From: Actinostola sp. cb2023
Lineage: Eukaryota; Cnidaria; Anthozoa; Actiniaria; Actinostolidae
Direction: 5' to 3'
Assembly: GCA_033675265.1 (NCBI GenBank)
Contig: JAUJYZ010000980.1
Span: 62,001 to 126,000, forward strand
DNA: 64,000 nucleotides
Shown: piece after piece, positions 1 through 11,126 of the stretch
Layout: each line of letters starts with the position of its first letter
How positions within the stretch are numbered: the stretch's first letter is position 1
The notes under the pieces: generated by a model
What the model was told of the DNA's origin: nothing
Seen by the model: the letters and a program-made list of their open reading frames with translations, nothing else
Database searches by the model: none
Made by a program: the position numbers and the translations under genes

Positions 1-245
1 ATGAAACAATGGACTCTTTAAACCTATCTTTTATTGTTATGTATACGAACGAGACCTGAGATGTATTTGCATATGAATTGTGCATTTACGCAAAGAGTAT
101 ATTGCTGGGTTTGTATGGGTTTGTATGCGATAAAGCCATGGAAGACTCGGCGGCCATGTTGGTGGTACAAACAAGAGAAGCTAACGAGGAATGCGTTGTT
201 ATCGGGATCCAACATGGCCGCCATGACTTCACATGCAAGTCTTAC

Positions 246-458
246 CAAGCGTTACTCTGTATACCAAAGGATTCGGTTCGCGAAACAAACAGTGGGCAGC
301 GGTCACTACCCATTGAGGGCTAATCAGTATTCCTCCACAGGATGGACGAAATTCTCGATTGCGACCTCCTAATTTTTCCAGTAGAACTTGCCAGGGCCAT
401 AAGTGACGTACGGCCTCTGTACCACCTACTATACGCTTAATACGACACCGACCACGTG
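246..458 (-). CDS. Internal exon of a trypsin-like (S1) serine protease
   Basis: The frame encodes the start of an S1 peptidase domain. A propeptide cysteine (GRCRIKR) precedes the activation site IVGG, followed by WPWQV, a CGG core, LISPQWVV and TAAHC, which carries the catalytic histidine. The reading can be extended to a Met at 492, but a pyrimidine-rich tract ending in AG (minus strand, AG at 460-459) fits a splice acceptor. GGTAAG at 246-241 fits a donor after YRVTLG. I therefore read this as an internal exon (213 nt), not a first exon. The signal-peptide exon would lie at higher coordinates, and the Asp/Ser exons beyond the left window edge. Such proteases are secreted and cleave after Lys/Arg; the specificity pocket is not in this exon, so specificity is unknown. 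Neighbouring DNA is repeat-rich, so a retained fragment of a dead gene is possible. Confidence 0.8.
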
Positions 459-492
459 CTATTGAAGAGAACAATAATATTAATGCAGACAT

Positions 493-620
493 TCTAGATT
501 CTGATTGGCTAGCAGTGTAATTAACACGTAAAAAGTGCAGTGAACATTACTTTTCCTAAATGATATTATTTTATTAGTATTCATTTGTAATTATTAGTAC
601 TTAGTAATTGTTATTACTAA
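493..620. other. No recognisable feature
   Basis: Short AT-rich spacer with TTATTA-like runs between the protease exon and the foldback element. No coding signal seen. The signal-peptide exon of the protease could be further right but I could not identify it. Confidence 0.4.
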
Positions 621-775
621 TCAGAAGCAATAACCCCACGTGAAACTGACACACATCAACCACTACAGAAAAATCTGAGCCCCAGGTGGGAAGCGAACCC
701 ACGTTTCAGTCCCACCTGGGGCTCAGATTTTTCTGTAGTGGTTGATGTGCATTTTCGCGTGGGGTATTTGCTTCT
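621..775. repeat. Foldback (hairpin) element with tRNA B-box-like loop
   Basis: Positions 652-691 and 710-749 are perfect 40-base inverted arms. Imperfect pairing extends outward to about 621 and 775 (the arms there share AGAAGCAA and CCCCACG). The loop is only 18 bases. Read on the minus strand, the loop and inner stem contain GGTTCGCTTCC, close to the RNA polymerase III B-box consensus found in tRNA-derived SINEs. No coding capacity. Read as a MITE or foldback element. Confidence 0.8.
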
Positions 776-894
776 TATTCATTTATATATATAATTTACC
801 ATTATATTACTAATCATTTGTAATTATGATTCGCTATGAATCAGTCTAAGTTCAGCTGATAAATAAAGTCTCACTAAGGTATAGATACACGGTG

Positions 895-1125
895 CAATAT
901 TGCGTGCAACATTGCCGCATGCGCAACTGATATATTGTGCGCAATATTGCAGAAACTATAGAATCGTAATGTACTTCAAAAGGTACCCTGGTCACAGAGG
1001 CACTGACCTACACGTGTAAGGGAGAGTTTAGGTCAGTGCCTCTGGGACCAGGGTATTCAACAGGATGGATCACAACAATTACAACACGTTGCAACAATGT
1101 TGCCAGCAATATTGTGCACGTAACT
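895..1125. repeat. Nested inverted-repeat element
   Basis: Inner arms 984-1010 and 1029-1055 are complementary with one mismatch (they carry TACCCTGGTC and GACCAGGGTA), with an 18-base loop. Outer flanks on both sides are rich in GCAATATTG/GTTGCAACA-type palindromic words (895-955 and 1085-1125). Likely a non-autonomous foldback; no target duplication was identified. Confidence 0.65.
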
Positions 1126-2929
1126 CTACCTTTAGTTGATCAGATATGAATTGTTTGACGTTGGCAACCAAGTCTTTCAAAAGCCTAAAACGGTGCACTA
1201 TTTGATTACCAAGAAATCAAAACTTTCTTCTAGGCATCTCATTGCCATAGGAATTGTCCCTTGCTATATAACATTCAGTCAAACCTGTTGTGTTAGGCGG
1301 GCACCATATTAAGCAGACACCCCAGTCGAGCTCTATTGAGCGGACAGTGGACTGGGTACCGGAAAGTCTTGCCAATATTTACAGTAAAAACTCACTGCTA
1401 AACAGACACCTCTATTTAATCTGATATGTTCTGAAAAGGTATTCTTCTTAATTCTACAGCCGGTCTTACGCCAAATTGCAAAAATCCTCAATTTCCATGG
1501 CTGCTAATAGCGTCATTATATTGTGTGTTTTTAATGTAAACCAGACCATCAGCATTTTCCTTTCAAAGACGAATTTGAATTTGATAAATAAGTGATAGAA
1601 TACATAGTGTAAGTATGTAATGTTCTTTGGATAGGTTTTATAGGGATCAGCGTGACAATGATTTATTTAGAGCAACGTGATACTACAACATGATACGAGA
1701 TAAATATTTGTGGCATGAACACAGAGGTCAAAACACCCAAAAATCTGACACCGCTATTTATTTCCTTTAAAGTGAAAGTCTAACACTAAGAATGTATTCA
1801 GAAGCGGCTAAAGCCCAGTCTCTAAGGTGTTATTACATGTGATTGTATTTCGAAACGTTTATCAAGACATAGCGTAAAATGAAAGGTCACTTCCGGTATA
1901 TTTCCAAATTTGCATATTATCTTGTGGTCAAATTTCAAGTTTCAAGCTCATTAACTCCGACATTTTACAGTAAACACGCGTGCAGCCGTACTTTCATAAA
2001 TTTATTGCAAGATAACAGCACGTATCGAAGAAAACTTAACATCGGAAAATAAAATTATTACGACAATAAAACAACTTAATTTAATTCGTACCTCTGAAAT
2101 GTTTGTCTATCCAGCGATTTTCTTTGAGTGAATACGGCCCAGAATGGCCGTGTTTTTGTATGGAAATCAGGCCGTCGCGAAGAAAACCAGCTTCTTGTGC
2201 TTTACGAACGTCCACAATAAAATACTTAACATCGGAAATCTGATGTACTTCTACAGTCATTTCAGAGACTTGTATTCGTTTGCCAATAAAATAAGCGTAT
2301 CTTGCGATTTTTCAAGCTTTTTTGTGGTCGCTGTATACGGACAGAACGCCAAATTGCCCAAGTTCGCGAACGTTTTTCTCTTGCCAAAAGGCTTTCTTCG
2401 TCTGCCATATTAGATAATGTAGTAGCCAGGCCTCTGTTCCACAGGGAAACCAAGTTTTCTGGACCCAGACTCCCTTAGATAATCGATTAAATTTGACTGA
2501 AAAAGGCTAAGAATCAAGAGGATTGGCCGAATGGGGACTGGGCCCTAATTTAAAAAATTCTCGCGGGATCTTGCGATTTCTGCCTCGGAAAAATACATAA
2601 ACACGGTGTTTTTGGATGGGAAAATACAGGATTGTTTTTCATTATGTTTTTGAATTATTGAAATGTTTTATTTTTGTCATTCAACCAAAAACGTGGTCAT
2701 GACCTGATTTCTTGGGCAATTTTACGCTATGAGATAGAGTGAATTGAAGGCTGATTGCTGTCGTGGCCCCCCCGGAAAAAAACTGACACCAGAACCAATA
2801 ATCTGAGTCAGAAACCTGACACCGAAAATCTGAAACCAGCTTCATTTTGGTGCCCAATGCTGAGTTCATTGAAGTGAAGTCACAAATCTTCGCGAGGGAG
2901 TTTGATTGTGTGTGGTCAACACGGTAACA
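1126..2929. other. Mostly featureless spacer
   Basis: No gene supported. Around 1295-1425 there is degenerate similarity to the GCGGACACCTCT-type repeat seen intact at 9549-10035. A short open frame at 2144-2413 (plus) has no recognisable domain and is probably chance. Confidence 0.4.
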
Positions 2930-3008
2930 CGGCTCTCAGGAAGAGCATTTATTTTAATGATGTAGACACCGTGTGAAAATAAAGTTTTGTTATTATTATT
3001 ATTATTCG
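2930..3008 (+). mobile_element. 3' end fragment of a LINE (plus strand)
   Basis: The stretch CACGGCTCTCAGGAAGAGC, then an internal CCGTGT, AAATAAAG and a (TTA)n tail, matches in order the 3' terminus of the LINE ending at 7211 (there on the minus strand: ACGGCTCTCTGGAAGAGC, CCGTGT, AAATAAAG and a tetranucleotide tail). The short self-complementary GCTCT/AGAGC is likely part of the 3' structure recognised by the element's RT. Only the last ~80 bases are recognisable. Confidence 0.6.
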
Positions 3009-3780
3009 TTGTGCATGTTTGCACGATTAAAATTATTTTAAGTACTAAATTGCAATGAAGATGGTTTGTTTAGTGTGAAAACACAAGACTTTTCCGCTTT
3101 TGGAGTACTTCTAATCAACGAATTGATCGAAGTTCATTCAGTCATTGTACAGATTCTTCAGCTATTTTGGATACCCCAAACGTACTATTACCTCGAAAAT
3201 AACTCATCATTCAGTACAAAGTAACATCTGTTTAATATAGATTAGAATTCAATGAAAATGTTGTGCAAAAGAATCTTTAAAGCTGTTCACTGTAAAACGC
3301 TTCTTTTGTCATCAGTAACATTTTGTTGTCGTGCTTTACGCCACTTCTACAACCTGTTTTATTTTCATTTTAGGAACTCAGTTCAATATTTAAATGGTTA
3401 TCAATATACCATAGTAATATATATAGGCTTACCTTGATTCGTCGATGAAACCAGAGGCAGAACGCAAAGCAAAATTATGATGCCTTTCATCATTTTTCGA
3501 GCAGCCTTTCGTCGTAATGAAAGTTACAGTTTGACTTGTTTCACACACGGAACCACGGAATCTTTCCAGGTGAGACTTCTAGCTTAAACAGCTTGGTTTC
3601 TAATATGTACGGTGGCCGATAAAATTTGCTCGTGCAGATTTGGCTTAAACGAGCATGGGTGTCTTCCTGTTATTTTTTTAATATATCGCAGTCTGTGCAC
3701 TGAAACTTAACAGTCAAAAGCGAAAGTATCTCGTGGCGAATCAAAGAGGCCAAGGACAAAGTGGTTTAAGTAAAACTTAC
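3009..3780. other. Spacer without supported features
   Basis: AT-rich single-copy-looking DNA. A 61-codon open frame at 3252-3437 (plus) shows no domain and no convincing splice context. Nothing else seen. Confidence 0.35.
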
Positions 3781-3785
3781 TTGTG

Positions 3786-3935
3786 GCAAAATGTCTCAAG
3801 GCAAAATGTCTCAAGGCAAAATGTCTCAAGGCAAAATGGCCCAAGGCAAAATGTCTCAAGGCAAAATGGGCCAAGGCAAAATGGCCCAAGTCAAAATGTC
3901 TCAAGGCAAAATGGCTCGTGGCAAAGTGGCCTTGG
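3786..3935. repeat. 15-bp minisatellite (CAAGGCAAAATGTCT)
   Basis: About ten tandem copies of a 15-base unit with variants (GGC/GTC/GGG for TGTCT). The unit is a multiple of three, so all frames look open (for example a repeating MSQGK); these are artefacts. Less regular copies extend from about 3733. Confidence 0.85.
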
Positions 3936-3949
3936 TATATATAGAGCAA

Positions 3950-4640
3950 ACCTTACAAATGCGAAATGCAGTGAGGGCAAAGTAGTTTAGTCGAGAAGAC
4001 AAACTGACTTTGTCATTTACCCTAACTCACTTTGACTTTTGGACTTTTCGCACTTTTCACTTTGACTTTTTTTATGTCCACTCTCGGCCACCGTAATAAA
4101 CAGCTGAAAATTAACTCATTTCCATCTTTAGTTTACTTGAGGAAACTTAAATATCAGATTAAAAACAATCAAGAGTTTTCTTTCTTGTTAATTATTCTCT
4201 TGATTTTCGAAGATTTGCTTCAACTTTGCTGTTAGGAATTATGTTATTTTTATCGATTTATTTCATGTGCTCGAGACACCGTGTAAGTGGGACAGTTTCT
4301 CATGGAAAACGCACTGGCGCATGACGCGCATGCGTAGTAGTTATATGGGGGTACGTTTAATAATGGGGAGACGCTTAATAATGCATGTCACACCCGGCTC
4401 GTGATTTTCAAACTTTTCTCGTGTTCTCCCAACATCCCATAGTGATCTATTTCACCAATAAACCACGGAAATGTGTCTTCTATTGCTTTTATGATATAGC
4501 CAGGAGGGAGGGGGTGACTCTTTTGTTCAACACTGAAACACTGAACGTACCAGTGTGACGTCACGGCTCACTTGAACGAATTTCAATATCAGGTCTTCTT
4601 GATGCCGACTATAAAATGCTCAATATTCTGTTCATATTTA
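3950..4640. other. Spacer without supported genes
   Basis: A short plus open frame (4032-4235) is hydrophobic but unrecognised. 4280-4340 contains GC-rich palindromic words (ATGACGCGCATGCG). No other structure noted. Confidence 0.35.
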
Positions 4641-4650
4641 CATGTACAGT

Positions 4651-5960
4651 CAAGAGAAAATGAGGTAAGAGAAGGAATCCCTGGTACCCCATCATGTGCC
4701 CCGTTAATTCTATTTTTAGATCGAAGCTATTTTTAGCTTTAGTTACCATGCCCGCGCAACCACTCTTGACTTGTAGAATTTTACTTGGTTTTTCCTTTCA
4801 AAAACTTTTTATTTTTTGCCATTACTGCGATTCTCAGTATTATGCGAACTCAGACATTCAAGCAGTCGGCTGGAACTTGGTTTTTCGCTGCCGTCAATCG
4901 ACATAAAAAATCAGTAAACTTAAAAATATAAGTCAGAAGACCCACCAAATGGAAACCAAATATGATTTTGAGCTAAATTATGGATCATTTGGTCGAAGAA
5001 TGTATTTAGTTTTGAATTCATTTGAGTTTTGAATTTGATTGACGGGTAGCGAAAAACCAAGTTCCAGCCGACTGTTTGAATGTCTGAGTTCGCATAATAC
5101 TGAGAACCGCAGTAAAAAGAAAAGCAAAAGACTACACAGCTTCTGCTCCAAGATAACAAAGCATTTCTATGATGTTTACATGCAAAGTCTGCACTGAATA
5201 AAAATACAAAACTGAGCGAAACAATATCGTCAACTCTCTGAGAAAAGGCCACAATTTAATTATCTAAGATTCATTGAAGGATTTTACGAATACTCAGGCG
5301 AATTGAGCAAAATTAAGGTGCTACAAATATAAACTACACAACGATCAAAGTCAAAGCAATCACGAAAACAAACTCTAAAGTTAATGTGGTCTTACCGGCA
5401 CTTGTATTCAACAATTACGAAGTCCAAGCGTTATTCTCAGGTTGGAAAACACGAAGGAAACTTTACAAGAGCCAACATCACCAGAACCTTGAAGCACCAG
5501 CCATATTGTGGACATGAAAATTTAATTCAACCATCTGCAGTCCTACAAGACGCCGGCTACAACAAAACGACTCCTTGCACTTATCGGTTTTCTCTGTCGA
5601 AGCACATGGCAAACTGAAGCTGTTTTCCTCTATTTAGAATCGTCTCAAGTGTCCCAAATACACAATAATTTCAGTCAAATCCCAAAAGGATAATTTGGTA
5701 AAATCCTTTATTGAGTTTTCGAAGTAAAAATGTGTAAAATGTTCGAGAAAGTTGAGAAGATTTTCTTCGCTTGACTTCGCTCAATTTTGACTTTTCATAT
5801 CAAAACCGTGCGTAACGGCCTCCGCGACCTCGCCTTATATGATCTGACCAATCACGTTCCGTTCTAAAGATAGATTGATTCTAAAAATAGAATTAACGGG
5901 GCACATGATGGGTCAAGAGCCCAATACCAGGGATTCCTTCTCTTACCTCATTTTCTCTTG
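4651..5960. mobile_element. 1.31-kb DNA transposon (non-autonomous) with target duplication GTACAGT
   Basis: Ends CAAGAGAAAATGAGG and CCTCATTTTCTCTTG are exact inverted repeats. Pairing continues for ~90 bases with a small indel (through the GGGGCACATGATGGG region). GTACAGT directly flanks both ends (4644-4650 and 5961-5967). A second, internal inverted pair lies at about 4800-4905 and 5035-5125. No transposase is recognisable; the plus frame at 5384-5617 has no known domain. A 7-8 bp duplication fits hAT or P-like superfamilies, but the termini do not decide between them. Confidence 0.8.
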
Positions 5961-5967
5961 GTACAGT

Positions 5968-6480
5968 CTATATGTATATTATTTTATCTTCTAGAGGTAT
6001 TATTGTGTAAGAATATTAATACCGAGATAAAAGTAATGCAAGGATTAAGTGTTTTTTTCGGAGTTTTAGTCTTGACGGTTAACAAAATGGAGATCGAAAT
6101 CTTTCGACCGGGTAAAGTCCTTGAATACATACATGTAGTAATCGTAGGAATCGAGCGAGTAAGATGACTTATGCCGACAATCAAAACCATATTGATAACT
6201 TTCTGAAAATTTCCCCTTGAGAAGATAAATTAGCTGTCGGACCGCAAATAACACAGTTTTGGTGGTTTTATCTCGCTTCTTAGATGCCCAGTTAAAATGT
6301 TGATAAGCTGAATGTTTATAGGATTAGATTAGCCATTGTATTTGTAACATGGAGATTTGTCAGCGAGCTATGATAATTAACGTCAGAATAAAGATGCTTT
6401 CGGAACTGTTGCATTGGATAATTTTATTACTGAATAATATTTAGGTTGTTCTATCTGTACGACACTCAGCTGATTCTCGA
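5968..6480. other. Spacer
   Basis: No gene or repeat structure that I can support between the transposon and the minisatellite. Confidence 0.35.
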
Positions 6481-6484
6481 CTGG

Positions 6485-7210
6485 ATATGTACACTCAATT
6501 ATCTATGTGTACACTCAATTCTCTATATGTGTACACTCAATTCTCTATCTGTATACTCAATTCTCTATCTGTACACTCAATTCTCTATGTGTACACTCAA
6601 TTCTCTATCTGTACATTCAATTATCTATCTGTACACTCAATTCTCTATCTGTACACTCAATTCTCTATTTGTACACTCAATTCTCTATATGTGTACACTC
6701 AATTCTCTATCTGTACACTCAATTCTCTATCTGTACACTCAATTCTCTATCTGTACACTCAATTCTCTATGTGTACACTCATTTCTCTATCTGTACATTC
6801 AATTATCTATCTGTACACTCAATTCTCTATCTGTACACTCAATTCTCTATTTGTACACTCAATTCTCTATTTGTACACTCAATTCTCTATCTGTACATTC
6901 AATTATCTATCTGTACACTCAATTCTCTATCTGTACACTCAATTCTCTATTTGTACACTCAATTCTCTATATGTGTACACTCAATTCTCTATCTGTACAC
7001 TCAATTCTCTATCTGTACACTCAATTCTCTATCTGTACACTCAATTCTCTATGTGTACACTCAATTCTCTATCTGTACATTCAATTATCTATCTGTACAC
7101 TCAATTCTCTATCTGTACACTCAATTCTCTATCTGTACACTCAATTCTCTATTTGTACACTCAATTCTCTATTTGTACACTCAATTCTCTATCTGTACAC
7201 TCAATTTTCT
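6485..7210. repeat. 20-bp minisatellite with 280-bp higher-order period
   Basis: About 36 copies of CTATCTGTACACTCAATTCT. Variants include CTATTTG, CTATGTG, a 22-base form with CTATATGTG, and CATTCAATTAT. The CATTCAATTAT variant occurs near 6613, 6793, 6893 and 7073, and the order of variants repeats with an offset of 280 bases, i.e. a 14-unit block duplicated in tandem. Twenty is not a multiple of three, so all three plus frames cycle through the same peptide; the long open frames here are not genes. Confidence 0.9.
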
Positions 7211-7330
7211 ATACATACATACATACATAATCTTTATTTAAACACGGAATCTCTTCATTACAAGGAAAAATGCTCTTCCAGAGAGCCGTGACATCTAAAA
7301 ATAATTATAATTTGTATAATAAATAGTATA

Positions 7331-7487
7331 CACCTAATTTCAAAAACGTTGTCCAATAATAATCAAAAAAAGCCAAATAGGATTTCATTAAAAGACAAAA
7401 GAAGTGCACTCAAGCTGAACTGTTTCTTTTGTCTTTTTGAATGAATTCGTATTTGGCTATTTGGACAACGTTTTTGAAATTAGGGTG
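7331..7487. mobile_element. 157-bp MITE, TA-flanked (copy 1)
   Basis: Palindromic element beginning CACCTAATTTCAAAAACG and ending in its complement (one extra G), flanked by TA on both sides (7329-7330, 7488-7489). A near-identical copy lies at 51618-51772. It is inserted in the 3' UTR of the LINE. TA duplication and size fit a Tc1/mariner-type MITE. Confidence 0.85.
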
Positions 7488-7532
7488 TATATATAAATAG
7501 AAAATATCAGAATAGTTAGTAAAAATATTAAT

Positions 7533-7872
7533 TCAAGTATTTAAAGTGTTTAGTTTAACTAGGGCAGATTTGAAAGCTTTCAAACTTGATTTGTCTTTCA
7601 CCTCTGTAGGGATCTTGTTCCAGGTAACAGATCCTCTATAGTTTAAAGTACACTTCCCAGCTTCAGTAATAGGTCTGGGAATGTGAAGACTGTTTTTTGA
7701 GTTTCTTAAATTATGTGAATGTATATTTGAAGTATTATTAAATATATTTTTCAGATAACCTGGAGTAAGATCATTTTGTATTTTGTACATCATAGTGGCT
7801 AGTTGATTAGCTCTCCTAAGATGAAGTCTATCCCAGCCAAGGTCATCCAATAACTCCTCAGAATGTTTATCA
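7533..7872 (-). pseudogene. LINE ORF2 C-terminal domain (separated piece)
   Basis: Minus-strand frame containing DDLGWDRLHLRRANQL, then MMYKIQNDLTPGYL and SVTWNKIPTEV, and ending KLNTLNT at 7533. This is the typical post-RT domain of CR1/L2-type LINEs (a conserved W.....R and a W..LP/IP motif). Its 5' continuation lies 4.5 kb away at 12381, because the long-TIR element (7877-12376) was inserted at a TTAA in this ORF. The frame visible upstream of 7872 is the transposon's inverted repeat, not LINE protein. Confidence 0.85.
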
Positions 7873-8805
7873 TTAAGTGCAATTGACGGAGAAAACCGGG
7901 CAGTCTCTAAAATGTAGGTTGTCCGATTCACTTTATATTTACACCATTTAATCCTCATCGGTAAATATTACGAACCGTGAAGTATGACGAAAATCGGGCT
8001 TTTCGTTTCCGAGATGACCACCCCCCTCAGTTTTTGGCCTCTGAAGGCCGTAAAATTGACTTGATTCTGGACCAAAATTGAGAGGCTTAAACATTTACTT
8101 CGCGAAATAAATGAACTCTCCAAGTGCTTCTACATATTTTTGATGGTCGAAATAAGATATTCACGGCGACAGATTTTCATTTGGAAAAATCCGGACTTTT
8201 ATGCAGGCCATTAAATATCGTTGATCGTCCAGTAACGAGCAGTATGGCAAATTTTGGTCAACTTTAAATGCCCGTTTCTCAAAAGTGCGGCAGTTTATTG
8301 AAGACTTACTCCGTTTCGTAGTTGTACACGTGTTTCGTGTTCGATTTAAGCAAACTCATGATTGGTATCTTTAATTGCGGAAACGCAGCGTGTGTTTGAA
8401 GTTCGACTAAATTGCTTCTTTTCCACTAGCCGATTTCCCGCCAAAATTAGTAGTCTCGCCTCAAGTGAAGCCGTAAATGTCTCTGAGGCTATCGAGAAAT
8501 AAGTCAGAAGATATTGTATCTCAGTTCTAGATTATTTTGTACATATAATCAGATTATTGGGTTCATAGGGCATCACTAATGAGGTGTTGACAACTTTTAG
8601 TGGAAGCCGAGACTGTACAATTTTGCCGCGAAATGTGATCGGTCCCGCTTAAGGAGTCACGCTAGGGAAAAATGGCAAAAATAATGTTAACAATAACGAA
8701 ACAATATCAACTGTATCACGAAAACTTCAACCTTGTTTTCAACAGCGCAGACATGTGACTGGTGTTCTTTGAAATTCGTTTATTCGCGAATAGAATACAA
8801 ATGCC

Positions 8806-9286
8806 AGTGCATTCAAATTATTCTCATCAATAGATTGAAACCATTAATTACTTTTCATTCAATTGGCTTCGAAAACATGCGGTGATTTCTCAATCTTAAT
8901 TTGCATAAATTATTAGTGTGTCGCATTGTCTGTCGCCCTGTCTGTCGCAATACCAATTCCTTCCTCTGTTCATAGTCATTTTGAACCCATCATGAGTGCG
9001 TCTATGAATTGTTCGTTTGGTTCAGAAAATGCAATATGTGGTTCGTTTGGTGGCAATTCTATAATTGTTCCATTGTTAAACTGTGACGAAGACATGACTA
9101 TTAGTCTGGGTATAAGTTGGAACCCGGGGTTGGAAACGAAGTCGCCGCACGCGCAGCGCAGCACATTGCAATCGACAGTTACAGAAAAAGAATCGATTCT
9201 CAAGGACATGGAGTCCTTGAAGAGAGTGATATTCGCCCGGATATTCGAGCAATGACAAGTGACTGGCCAGGTCGTAAGAGGAATAC

Positions 9287-9288
<2 letters not shown>
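8806..9288. other. Unidentified core of the long-TIR element
   Basis: Overlapping open frames on both strands (plus 8926-9255, minus 8976-9209) have no recognisable domain. They may be remnants of the element's original interior, or chance. Confidence 0.35.

Positions 9289-9320
<32 letters not shown>
9289..9320. repeat. G32 homopolymer
   Basis: Thirty-two consecutive G on the plus strand, beginning a dispersed repeat of the CCCGGGGG...TACTCCC type. Run length is likely polymorphic or assembly-sensitive. It could form G-quadruplexes. Confidence 0.95.
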
Positions 9321-9321
<1 letters not shown>

Positions 9322-9487
9322 ACTCCCGGAAATTTAGGATAGGGGTGTGCCCCCGGGATGTCGAAACCTTGACCCTATTTAAGGATGAAGAATTGGAAAA
9401 TTCGTACCCTTTCCAAGGATTTGTCACTGAAATATAGACCCAATTTAAGGAAAAAGTTATAATAGTATTACTTTGGAAATCGCTAAT
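9321..9487 (+). repeat. Dispersed repeat (TACTCCC family), copy A
   Basis: Directly repeated with roughly 90% identity at 10632-10800 (shared AAGGATGAAGAATTGGAAAA and CCTTTCCAAGGATTTGTCAC). Related stretches occur near 27785-28090 and 58620-58915. Confidence 0.8.
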
Positions 9488-9548
9488 ATCAGGAACAATG
9501 AAGAAGACTGGTTTGGCCAGCCGAAATATCGTACATAATAAACATATA

Positions 9549-10035
9549 CAGTGAACTCTCTCCTAACGGACGCCTCAATAAGACGGACACCTCTCTATAA
9601 CGGACATCATTTGCTGGTCCCTGCCGAAAACCCGTTCTTTCACTGTATCTAAACCCTCTATAAGACGGATACCTCTCTAAGACGGACAACGGACACTTTT
9701 TAAATTAATTTTGGTCAGTAAAAATAGGTCGAAAAACTCCCTGTAAGACGGACACTAGCCAGATGTTTGATACTAAAGTCAATGATAGAAAACAAACAGA
9801 TCACGTATAGCGTGTCATACAGTAAATGTAAACTACTTTTAATAGAATTGCACACAAAATGTTCTTGTCCCATTAACTGCTTGAGTAAAAAATTGTCTGT
9901 CAGCTTTGACTTATACCTCTATGTGCGTTTTAGTTAATGGTGTTAAATTGCATAACTCTCCATAAGACGGACACCTCTCTAAGACAGACAGTTGGTGGTG
10001 GTCCCGAGGGTGTCCGTCTTAGAGAAAGTTCACTG
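9549..10035. mobile_element. 487-bp Tigger/pogo-type MITE with TA duplication
   Basis: Starts CAGTGAACTCTCTCCTAACG and ends with a near-complement ending GTTCACTG; TA flanks both ends (9547-9548, 10036-10037). Internal GACGGACACCTCTCT motifs recur. The CAGTG termini plus TA duplication suit the pogo/Tigger branch of Tc1/mariner. No transposase. Confidence 0.8.
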
Positions 10036-10631
10036 TAACTCTACAGTGTGTCAGCTGTTCTTAAATTTTTCATTGGTCAATATGCCTGATTGCAATAAGA
10101 TACACTGGGCATTAGATTGGGTTCCCTGAGGTTACAAAGTTATCCATGTTACGCTCTCGCGCTCTCTTAGAGAAAAGGGCCCGGTTGTTTGAAGGGCGGT
10201 TAGTCTAAATCCTGGGTTAAAATCAATGGTGTTCTTAGGATTTAGTCGTCGATTAGCGCTAGTCGCCTTTCGAACACCGGGCTCAGAGAGATAAAAATAA
10301 TAACCTGTGGTAGCCAGAAAAAATATATATATATAAAGTCGTATTTTATTATTTCATACACGGCAAGAGACCACAATACTAAGAGCGAATTGCGCGGAAT
10401 GATGTTTGGGATATGCTCGTGGCGCTAAATATATTATTTAGTAGTAACCGGAAGGTGAGCACACTTGAGGATTCTGTTGTGCTTGTGAATACAATTGTGG
10501 TCGTGCGCGCGCTACTGACGCCACTCACGCCATCGTTCGAGCACGCACTGCAAAAACCGTGTTACTAAAAATAGATTTATCGGCACGAGCATCGACCACA
10601 CATCAGTACGAGATTCGCTCTCTTAGTATTA

Positions 10632-10800
10632 CTAATTTAGGATAGGGGGTGTGTTCTCGGGAAGTCGAAACCCTGACCCTATATAAGGATGAAGAATTGG
10701 AAAATTCATACCCTTTCCAAGGATTTGTCACTGAAATATAGACCCAATTTAAGGAAAAAGTTAATAGTATTCCTTTGGAAACTCGCTAATATCTCAAAGT
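10632..10800 (+). repeat. Dispersed repeat (TACTCCC family), copy B
   Basis: Second direct copy of the 9321-9487 repeat inside the same long-TIR element. It is interrupted at its end by the next MITE. Confidence 0.8.
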
Positions 10801-11126
10801 CTGTCGTTAAAAAGCTGTCGTAAGCGGTCGCTCCCGTAAGCGAACGCAACCACTTTTGGTAACTGTACCAACTACGTGGTTCCTTTGTTTTTAAGCTCTC
10901 GTAAGCGACCATTCAGAATGTGATTCCCATTAGTCAACACTCAATAACTATAAGTCTTAGACTCAAATACTGTTGTGTGAAACGTTGTTTGCAAGTGCGC
11001 ATTATGAAAAGCTCTCGTAAGCGACCAGCCACTATTGTTTTAGTGCGTGGTCGCCTATGAGAGCCCATTCTCGTAAGCGACCAGCTCTAGTTACGACCAC
11101 TTTTCCGAATACGAGAGCTTCGACTG
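10797..11126. mobile_element. Second pogo-like MITE (CTCTCGTAAGCGACC repeat)
   Basis: The right end GAGAGCTTCGACTG followed by TA is well formed; the left end is degenerate. CTCTCGTAAGCGACC-type motifs recur at least five times internally. Boundaries are approximate. Confidence 0.6.

Noticed and set aside
680..730. tRNA gene
   Set aside because: Only a B-box-like motif within a hairpin; no cloverleaf or anticodon arm.
6446..7291. Three long overlapping plus frames of ~245-280 codons
   Set aside because: Generated by the 20-bp tandem repeat; all three frames give the same cyclic peptide. No gene signals.
9060..9140. 2A-like peptide ending in NPG in the long-TIR element (TISLGISWNPG)
   Set aside because: Lacks the DxExNPGP core and is not followed by a recognisable ORF.
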